From: Coenobita brevimanus
Taxonomy: Eukaryota; Arthropoda; Malacostraca; Decapoda; Coenobitidae
Length of the DNA stretch: 64,000 bases
Direction of reading: 5' to 3'
Assembly: GCA_032717465.1 (NCBI GenBank)
Contig: CM064669.1
Coordinates: 51,142,194 to 51,206,193 of the forward strand
Part shown: one piece after another, positions 56,593 to 64,000 of the stretch
Position numbering within the stretch: position 1 is the first letter of the stretch
How the letters are laid out: the number at the start of each line of letters is the position of its first letter
The notes under the pieces: model-generated
Seen by the model: the letters and a program-made list of their open reading frames with translations, nothing else
Databases searched by the model: none
What the model was told of the DNA's origin: nothing
Position numbers and translations under genes: made by a program

Positions 56593-56750
56593 CCCTAGCA
56601 CCTCTTCCTTAGCGATTTATTTTTGGACATGACCGGGTACTATAATTTTGTGCGTTATGTATGCCGAGTATGGTGGTATTAGAATGATTTAAATAACAGG
56701 AGAGTAAGGTGTAATAAGCAAAATAAATCGCTTAGGAAGAGGTGTTAGGG
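56593..56750. mobile_element. FB2 MITE with 31-bp terminal inverted repeats
   Basis: The left end CCCTAGCACCTCTTCCTTAG (then CGATTTATTTT) is inverted at the right end, AAAATAAATCGCTTAGGAAG, then AGGTGTTAGGG. The element is 158 bp without coding sequence. Flanks (CGCTT and TCATC) show no clear duplication. A diverged copy is at 1306-1471. Confidence 0.75.
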
Positions 56751-56893
56751 TCATCAACTGAGCTGAATGGGGTTAGGGAACATTGTCCGGTTAGGGTAAA
56801 TGAACTGCTGTCATTTTTTTTTTTTTTTAATAGGATTGCTTCAGAGATGGACACTATTAATTAGCATCAGCGAATTATAAACTGCTTGCCCAG

Positions 56894-56896
<3 letters not shown>

Positions 56897-56935
<39 letters not shown>

Positions 56936-56938
56936 GAA
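56897..56938. repeat. (GA)n microsatellite
   Basis: GA run with one GGGA interruption. Confidence 0.95.
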
Positions 56939-56959
56939 TTATATAACTACCCTCTTTTG

Positions 56960-57025
56960 TTTATAGCACGACTCTCTTTTTGTGCAGCCGTACTCTCTTT
57001 TTATGCAACACGACTCTCCTTTTCA
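56960..57025 (+). repeat. Short tandem repeat of about 22 bp, three copies
   Basis: GCACGACTCTCTTTTTGTGC and its variants CCGTACTCTCTTTTTATGC and CACGACTCTCCTTTTCAGC follow each other. Confidence 0.7.
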
Positions 57026-57116
57026 GCAGGAGAGCGTCAGTCAGCTGTGTTTACCGAGCACAGCTGACATTTCAAACCAGTTGTGCAATGTGCTCTCTTG
57101 GCTTGACGCTGCTCAC

Positions 57117-57410
57117 AGGTGGATGTACTGTGTGTGGGGTTAGTAGCATGTACACTTATTGCAGCGAGGTAGTGTAGTGGGTGTACAATGTGGGGTTACT
57201 TGCACGTGTACTTAATAAAGGAAGTACAGTATTCATTGTTAGAGGTGGATGTACGCTGTGACGTTGCTAACTTGTACATTTAGCACATTTAGACGTGCTT
57301 ATTACTGTATTAGCCAGAGGTGGATGTACATTGTGAGGTGATTTGTTTGTACACTCAACAGAACAAGTACATCAGTGAATTTTTATTAGTCAGGTGGATG
57401 TACTCTTGTT
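57117..57410 (+). repeat. Diverged tandem repeat of 60-75 bp, about five copies
   Basis: AGGTGGATGTAC-(C/A/G)TGTG starts units at 57117, 57243, 57316 and 57391, with a diverged one at 57176. Each is followed by a TGTACA-TTA-type second half. Confidence 0.65.
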
Positions 57411-57440
57411 TGTTTTTGTTTGTTTGTTTGTTTGTTTGTT
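57410..57440. repeat. (TTTG)n microsatellite
   Basis: GTTTGTTTGTTTGTTTG run. Confidence 0.9.
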
Positions 57441-57491
57441 TTTCCTGTTTCTGGACCCAAGCTGTACCATAAGTAAGAGTTGTGATAGTTT

Positions 57492-57496
<5 letters not shown>

Positions 57497-57547
<51 letters not shown>
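57497..57547. repeat. (GT)n microsatellite
   Basis: Uninterrupted GT run. It is followed to about 58100 by degenerate GTGTGTAAG/GTGAGTGAG text. Confidence 0.95.
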
Positions 57548-57548
<1 letters not shown>

Positions 57549-58139
57549 CAGATTTATATGGTCAGTAACTGAATGTGGAAGTGTGAAAGGATGTGTAGTG
57601 TGAGTTAATGGGTGTGTGTAAGTGTGAACGACACATAGGGTGAGTAAGTGATGGTGGAAGTGTGCTAGGGTAGTGTGTAGAGTGAATAAATGAGCGTGTA
57701 GGGGTGTAAAAATTGTGAAGAGTGAGTTAGAATGTGCTGAAGTGTAAGGGTAAGCAGTGTGAGTTAGTGTGTAAGGATATTATGTAGGGTGAGTGAGAGA
57801 GTGCAAGATTGTAAGAACATGCAGAGTATGTGTATAATGTGTAAGAATATGTAAGGAGACTCTGAGTGCATAGGAGTGTAAGGATGTGAGTGTGTGTAAG
57901 CGTGTGAAAGTGTGTATGATTGAGTGAATGTGGGTGCTGAGTGTTGGTGAGGGGCGTGTGAAAATGGTGTGAGTTAAGTAAGAGTGTGCAAGAGTGTAAA
58001 ACGGAGTAAGTGAGAGGGCGTGCCAGAGTAGGAGTGAGTGAGAGTGAGTAATAGGTGTTGGTGAGGTGCGTGAGAGTGCGTAGTGCAAACAGGAAGTGAA
58101 CAGCGCTAGGGAAAGTGAACGGCGTAAGATGGTGCACTG

Positions 58140-58990
58140 GGAACACATAGGGGAGGGGAGTAGGGAGGGGGGAATGGAGGGAAGGGGAGGGAAAGGGAAG
58201 TGTTGGTGTGGGAAGGGGAAGGGAGAGGAGGGGGTGGAGAGGAAAGAACCTGGGAAAGGGGAAGAGTGAGGAGAAGGGAAGAGGGGAGATAAGGAGGGGG
58301 GAGATAGCAAAGGGGAGAGTTACTTTAGGGAAGGGAAGGGGGGGGCGTGGTAGATGGGAGATGAAAAGAATGGGTGAAAGAGGGAATGGGGAGAGGAAGG
58401 GAAGGGAATGGTTAGTAGAGGAGATGGGATGGGAAGGGAAGGATTGGTGGAGAGGAAGGGAAGTAGTTGGTAGGGGGAGGGGAGGGGAGCGGGGGCTTCT
58501 GGAGGCGAGGCTGTAGAGGGGGAAGGAGGAGGAGGGTGTAGAGGGAGGCGGTGGTGGAGGGGAGGGGAGGGTAGAGGGTTGGGGATGGCTGGTTGAGAGA
58601 GAGAGGTGGGAGGGTGGTGGGAGCAAGTATAAGATGAGGTGGAGCTTGAATAAGATGGTGGGGGGAGATGGAGGGGGTGAAGATAAAGTGAGGGAGAGGG
58701 GAAGAAGACTGAGAGTTGGCAGAGAGGGTTGGGGGAGGAAGTGAGGGTGATGAGGGGCAGGGAAGGGAGGGAGAGAGGGGAGGGAGGGTGGAAGTAGTGG
58801 AGATGTGAAGGAGGGATGGGTAGATAGGAAAGATGGAAGAAGTGGAGGTGAGAGGAGATGTGGAGGGGGAGTTAGAAGATGTGGAAGGAGTGGAAGTGAA
58901 GTGAGTTAGCAGGGGTGGATGGAGGTGAGAGATGTGGAGGAGTGAGGGATGAGGAGTGGATGTAGTGAAGGTGGTGTGGGAGAGTGTGGT
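58140..58990 (+). repeat. G/A-rich polypurine tract
   Basis: About 850 bp made almost wholly of GGGAAGG, GGAGGGG and GGTGGAG words. The 299- and 210-codon minus-strand ORFs are Pro/Ser/Leu artefacts of this composition. Confidence 0.85.
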
Positions 58991-59120
58991 GGTGTGGTAC
59001 CGTGGGAGAGTGTGGTGGTGTGGTACCGTGGGAGACTCCTGCATGACTCACTTCACCGTTACTCTCACCCACACTCACCTCTTCACCCTCCCAACTTTAA
59101 TAATAATAGTGATGATGATG

Positions 59121-59121
<1 letters not shown>

Positions 59122-59185
<64 letters not shown>
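59122..59185. repeat. (TTA)n microsatellite
   Basis: ATT/TTA run with one TTG interruption. Confidence 0.95.
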
Positions 59186-59187
<2 letters not shown>

Positions 59188-59217
59188 TGCAAAGGTTAAT
59201 TGGTATGGTTAAATATA

Positions 59218-59340
<123 letters not shown>

Positions 59341-59404
59341 ACGGTGTATACTGGTATGAATGTATACATGGGCAGTTAGAGCTGAGGGAAGGGACTGGAT
59401 GAGA

Positions 59405-59811
59405 GTTGTTATGGAAGAGAGAGAGAGAGAGAGGGGGGGGGAGGAGCAACAGGAGGGGAGAAAAACACATGGAGAGTAGGGGGGATGCGGTAAGGTAGAG
59501 GGGGAGGATTGACAGGTGGGAAGATGGTGGAGGGGAGGAGGAGGAAGGGGAGAAGAGTTGGAAGAGAGACAGGAGAGGAGGAAGAATACCTGGAGGAAGG
59601 AAAAGAGAGGAGTGGAAAAAAAGTTGGAGATAAGGACAAATTAAAGGAAGGAAGGAAGGAAGGAAGAGGAGTTTTAAAGACGGAAGAGGAGGAGGAGGAA
59701 GAGTTGGAGGAGGGAAGGAAGGAATAGAAGAGGTGAAGGAGAGAAGGAAGAAGGGAAGAATAGGTAGGACAAATAAGGGACCAAAGAAATTGACAAAAAA
59801 GGAGAGTATAT

Positions 59812-59882
<71 letters not shown>

Positions 59883-60735
59883 GTGTAGGTAGAGAGGAAG
59901 AAAAGCGAGACTAAAGAGATGGAAAATGAATCAGTATGACAGATTAAAAGGGGGCGTGGAAGAATATATGATACGATATTGTTTGATATAGACGAGAGAG
60001 AGACAGCAAGAGTGATGGAAGGTAGAGACGAGAAAATAGAGAAGTTAGCTAAACATAGGAAAGGAGAGAAAGGAGGGAAGGGAATTAAGGAAAATGAGAG
60101 GGAGGAGAGAAAGAAAAGAGGAGAGAAGGGGGAGGTAAGAAAGAAAAGGAGGGGACAGGGAGAATTGAGAGGAGTGTGTGGTGTGAAGTTGAATAAGAGG
60201 AACGTGTGGAAGACAGGAAGATTGTGTGCTGTCATGGTGGAGAGAGGAGGAATGCAGGAGAGAGAGGGGAGGAAGTAAGGAGGAGGAGAGGAGGAATGGG
60301 AGACGGAGAGGAAGGGATGAAGGAAAGGGAGACGGTGTAAAGAGAGGAAGGAATGAGACGCAGAGAGTGCAGGTAGAGTAGAAAAGTGGAGGAAAGGTAG
60401 TACAAGAAGGTGAAGAGAGAATGGAGGGAAGGAGGAAAGAAGAGGAGGAATATGAGACTGTGGAGAGAGGAAGGGGAGAGGAGAAGGAGAGCGAGCAGAG
60501 ACAGAAAACGAAAGAAGCTAAGATGGAGGGTAGGAAAAAGGAGCGAAGGAGGATAGGAAGAGAAGGTGGAGGAAGTATATGAAGAGAAGATGAAGGCTGG
60601 AGACAGAGAGTGGAAGGAGGGTAGGAAGAGAGGATGGAGGAAGGGTAGGAAGAGAGGGTGTGGAGTGGAGAGAAGGTAGGAGGAGAGGAAAGATGAGAGG
60701 AGTGGATGGAGGGATGAGAGGGGAGGAGTGAGACA
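59405..60735 (+). repeat. 1.3-kb polypurine (G/A) region with (GA)n core
   Basis: The + strand is overwhelmingly G and A; a pure (GA)n lies at 59813-59879. ORFs of 386 and 245 codons on the minus strand are low-complexity artefacts. Confidence 0.9.
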
Positions 60736-60984
60736 GCTAGAGGGTGGTCATGTTGTACAGTAATTGTATCAGGCACGAACAAGCTGCACCCTCGCCTTAT
60801 GGTACTGTCTCGCTACAAGACTTTACATTTTATTTCAGTTTATTTTCTTGCTTCCTATGTATGGCCTCTCCACTTGCACTAATGTCTATTAATGTCTATA
60901 TTAATGTGTCCACTAAGGTGACGTGTTGGTTTGTGCTTCATACCTCCAGACGACTTTATTTAATTTCAGGTAACATGTTCTCGG

Positions 60985-61585
60985 GAGTTGTTCGGGAGAT
61001 GGCTGGTAGAGTTGAGCAGAGGGTGTTGCAATGGTTTGGGCATATGGAGAGAATGGATAATGAGCGATTGGTGAAAAAGATAACTAGATCTGATGTGAGA
61101 GGTGTAAGACTGAGAGGAAGACCACGAATAGGATGGATGGACAGTGTGAAGAGAGCGCTGGATGCGAGAGGGATGTCCGTTGAGCAAGGAAGAGTGGCTG
61201 TGCGTGACAGAAATAAATGGAGAGAAATTGTGAATGAATAAGTGATGACGCAGCCCTGAGGGGATATTCTCCCGCATTTGGTCTGATCAGCTAGTCAGGT
61301 CAGGTGCGGGTAAGGGGATGGGTCTGTTATGATGTGGCAGGGGTAAACCAGTTCTGCTGTCGGGCCCTGCTGTGGATGTCACTGCTTGCATTGCGCAGTT
61401 GACCCTTGTGCGGTGTGATGCGGTGAGGATCTGTCCGTTCTCCCCTTTGGGGCTAAGATGCGAATGAATGTGTTTGAATGGATGAGTAAATGGAGAGTGA
61501 GTCGTCCTGTCTCGGCTACCTCCCTTTCCTTGGGGGAAGCAGCCTAGGTATATAGATAGAGATAGATAGATGTTCTCGTGTTGAT
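60985..61585 (+). mobile_element. Second LINE family, 5'-truncated 3' end
   Basis: An in-frame end of a reverse transcriptase is visible at 60985-61241: AGRVEQRVLQWFGHMERM, ERLVKK, then LRGRPRIGWMDSVKRALDAR, EQGRVAVRDR and WREIVNE before TAA. About 340 bp of untranslated sequence follow (CCTGAGGGGATATTCTCCCG, then CGTCCTGTCTCGGCTACC and GGGGGAAGCAGCC) and a GATAGAGATAGATAGAT tail. It is related to but distinct from the LINE at 25786-28985; its RT core is not in the window. Confidence 0.75.
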
Positions 61586-61845
61586 GTTTGTGGCTGTGGG
61601 TTGTATAAAACCTGGGATAGGAGGCTTCGTAACACCATTCCCACGGCGATTTATTTGGCATAGTACATCTTAACAGTCTTTTATGTTGATGTCGACGTAG
61701 TTTCCATCAGTGACATACAAGACGATACTGAGGCTTGGTGGGGGAATAAGTCAATAAGGGAGAGGTGTTCAGAATTTTCCAGAGCCGCTTAGAACACCTA
61801 TAACTCACACTATCACCCATGCATGGAGCGTGGGGTATGGGATTT

Positions 61846-61915
61846 TTTTTTTTTAATGCACGGAAGAAGAAACCACGAGCCAGAAGTTGAAAAGATTGTT
61901 CCCTACAAGAAAATA
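61846..61915 (-). mobile_element. LINE 3'-end scrap (Jockey/CR1-like family)
   Basis: On the minus strand, TAGGGAACAATCTTTTCAAC, then TTCTGGCTCGTGGTTTCTTC and a poly(A), parallel the 3' UTR at 53555-53610. Confidence 0.45.
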
Positions 61916-61962
61916 ATAATAATAATAATAGTAGTAGTAGTAATAGTAGTAGTAATAATAGA
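61916..61962. repeat. (TAA)n and (TAG)n trinucleotide tract
   Basis: AATAATAATAATAGTAGTAG run. Confidence 0.95.
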
Positions 61963-62149
61963 GTGAGGAGAGGATAAACCGGAACTGGTAACTGGAGGCC
62001 TCAAATACCACGAGGGAAACTGATAATAAGCTCTAATGATACTAATTACGCCTGCAGTTTCCTTTCATTGTCAAACTGGCAGAGGGTGTGTGAAAAGGAT
62101 GCATGTGACTGTATAGCACATGGTAAGGGGCACATGTTGTTATTCCCCC

Positions 62150-62345
62150 AAGCTTATATGGCCAGGAACTCGGTGCACTGCAGGATGTAGTTTCCCTTCT
62201 GCAGTCCACCATCCGCCCATTGGTTGACAGGAAGGGAGGTGAAGGACGTGTGGATAACCGGTCAGTGTACCCGGCCAGTTATATCGGTGCTGCTACGTGA
62301 AGGCATCCGTCTCTGTGCAGCATCAGTTGTTCGCTGTCAGACTCC
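62150..62345 (+). repeat. Dispersed repeat DR4
   Basis: TATATGGCCAGGAACTCGGT, TCTGCAGTCCACCATCC, GGAAGGGAGGTGAAGGACGT and TATATCGGTGCTGCTACGTG match 31417-31629 and 36195-36400 in order. Confidence 0.6.
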
Positions 62346-62429
62346 ATAGTGACCCATGTAACATACTTTTGTCTCGAAATTTTGAGCAGGTTCAGTACCG
62401 TGGACCTAATGAAATGCAGGAGAACTAGG

Positions 62430-62778
62430 GTGTATAACATAGAGGTGAAGTGACGAGAGACACATTCCGTGGTAGAAAGTGAAATATGTGAGAGTGGATG
62501 GTGTACCCTGGGAAGAGGAGTCGTTACCTCTTGTAGTAGGAATTGCAGTGCCTGGAAGTCCTACGGGAGGCCACCCCACTGACTGAGGAATCTTAAAGGA
62601 GGAGGAGGAGGAGCAGGGTGTAAGATGTTGAGTTGAAGAGGGACACATGAGGTGGAAGATGATGAGGTATGTGAAAGTGGGTGTTGCTGTGTCGTGGGTG
62701 GAAGGGTCGTTATCTCTAGTAGGAATGCAGTGCCTGGAAGTCCTTTGGGAGGCCACCCCACTGACTGAGGAGTCTTAC
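62430..62778 (+). repeat. Tandem duplication of about 183 bp
   Basis: GCAGTGCCTGGAAGTCCT, then GGGAGGCCACCCCACTGACT, occurs at 62547 and 62730. Both are preceded by GGTCGTTA/AGTCGTTA-CTC and GTGAGAGTGG/GTGAAAGTGG. The copies are moderately diverged. Confidence 0.7.
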
Positions 62779-63179
62779 AGTAGGTACACCGTGTGATTTC
62801 TTGCCCTACCTTCTTTTGTACACACAGACACAAGCATCTTCCCAAAATTTGACGAATACATAACGGAAAATATCGATCCATCTGAAACACCAACTAAGTG
62901 GAGGTGCAGTTATCATTGTATTTCTACAGTTTGTAAATTTTCCTCTGACGGAACTGGGAAGATTGTTTTGCTTTGTAAGAGGTTGATTCATTAGACCTTG
63001 GGAGTGACGAAATGAGGCTGGGTCGACATTACTTAGTCCTTCGGATGGTGACTATATAAGCATCCTTTTTCACTGCGATGGGTCATATAATTTGCATGGA
63101 ATCTTTTGGTGACAGAAAAAAATGATACTGGAAAAAACTGATCCCGTGTTAAGGGGTCAGTAAGAAATAAACTCTGGAA

Positions 63180-64000
63180 AGATTTGTGAGAAGGGAAGAC
63201 AGTGAGGAGGATTAGATGCTAAACTAAAGGATGGAAGAAAGACTTAGGACAGAGAATTAGAGATAAAGGAAAGAGAGGGAAGCTGAAATGGGGGACTAAA
63301 GAGTGTCTGATAATAATAGCTGAAGGGAATGGGAAGAAAATGGTATGGGAGGTTTAGGAGTTTACGATGAGAGAAGGACATGGGAAGAAGCTGAAACAGG
63401 AGGCCAAAGAATGTGTGATAAAGGGGAATAAGAAGAGATGATAATGGGAAGATGGAAGACAAGAAAATGTGTGATAAAAGAAGAGAATCAAGAGTGGTAG
63501 GGGGAAGGTGAGAGACAAAGAATGTAGAATAAAATATAATGAAAATAGGAAGAAAGTGCCGAAGAGGATGGAAGGGAGACTTGTGATAAGAGGAAGGGAA
63601 TAGGGAGAGAAGCAGAGAAAGAATAGGGAGAGAAGAGAGAAGGTGGACAACAGGAAGAAGCTGCGGAAGAGACTAGGAAGAGAATGTGGAGGGTTGTGGA
63701 GAGAATGGGACGAGAGAGATGATTTATAAACTGGGGGCGGGGGATGTGGGTAGAGTGCTTTAGGTAGGAATGGAGAGGGGGAGGGAAGCAGTGAGAGGGA
63801 GGGAAGGAGAGAGACAGTGAGAGGGGGAGGGAAGGAGGGAGACAGTGAGAGGGGGAGGGAAGGAGGGTAACAAGGAGTGAGGAGGACAGGAAGGGATGAG
63901 GTATGGAGGAGGGGAGGGAGGAAGGAAGGGAAAAATTGAGAGAGAGGAGGAAGGGAGGAGAGAAGGAGGGGAGGAAGGAAGGCAGTGAGAGAGGGATTGG
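63180..64000 (+). repeat. Polypurine (G/A)-rich region to the window edge
   Basis: GGAAGA, GGGAGAGA and GGAGGGAAGG words dominate. At 63780-63880 a unit of about 34 bp (GACAGTGAGAGGGGGAGGG) repeats three times. No gene is seen. Confidence 0.8.

Noticed and set aside
57727..59044. 299- and 210-codon minus-strand ORFs
   Set aside because: Composition-driven Pro/Ser/Leu/His text opposite a G/A/T-rich region that lacks stop codons on that strand.

Overview
This window is eukaryotic nuclear DNA, most likely from a decapod crustacean and possibly a crab. That placement is inferred from the very high microsatellite load, the non-LTR retrotransposon types, the interstitial TTAGG-like sequence and the large introns. 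There is no bacterial-style gene organisation and no convincing long cellular ORF. The only host gene I can identify is the 3' end of a P4-ATPase phospholipid flippase of the ATP8A (ATP8A1/ATP8A2) group on the + strand.

Three phase-compatible exons of this gene are visible: 284-379, 21468-21547 and 29381-29478. Together they encode the last 90 residues of the cytosolic C-terminal tail, spread over 29 kb. The first intron is about 21 kb and the second about 7.8 kb. The last exon carries the GYAFS motif that is known from this family as part of the autoinhibitory tail. A candidate alternative last exon at 23133-23203 would replace the GYAFS tail with a short Ser-rich end. I regard it as the most interesting lead here.

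The introns (about 0.4-29 kb) and the intergenic DNA to about 43 kb are a dense layer of transposon remains. They include a nearly full-length RTE-like LINE (25786-28985) with two frameshifts, many 3'-truncated copies of it, a head-plus-tail miniature of it (17368-17475), and a decayed Jockey/CR1-like LINE on the minus strand (7020-8500). DNA transposons include Tigger-like elements with TA-flanked inverted repeats, a hAT remnant with a decayed 8-bp target duplication, a TTAA-flanked piggyBac-like MITE, and an abundant TTAA-flanked fold-back family. One fold-back copy is split by a nested second repeat. There is also a SINE-like family with a possible tRNA-type head.

From about 43 kb to 64 kb the character changes sharply. 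This part is dominated by microsatellites ((CA/GT)n, (GA/CT)n, (TA)n, trinucleotides), long strand-asymmetric polypurine or polypyrimidine tracts, and several minisatellites. One minisatellite, 20 copies of a unit of about 28 bp at 55834-56393, matches the terminal inverted repeat of a MITE lying 200 bp away. A second LINE family leaves a C-terminal fragment at 60985-61585. No host gene was found after the ATP8A 3' UTR; long ORFs in this half are low-complexity artefacts.
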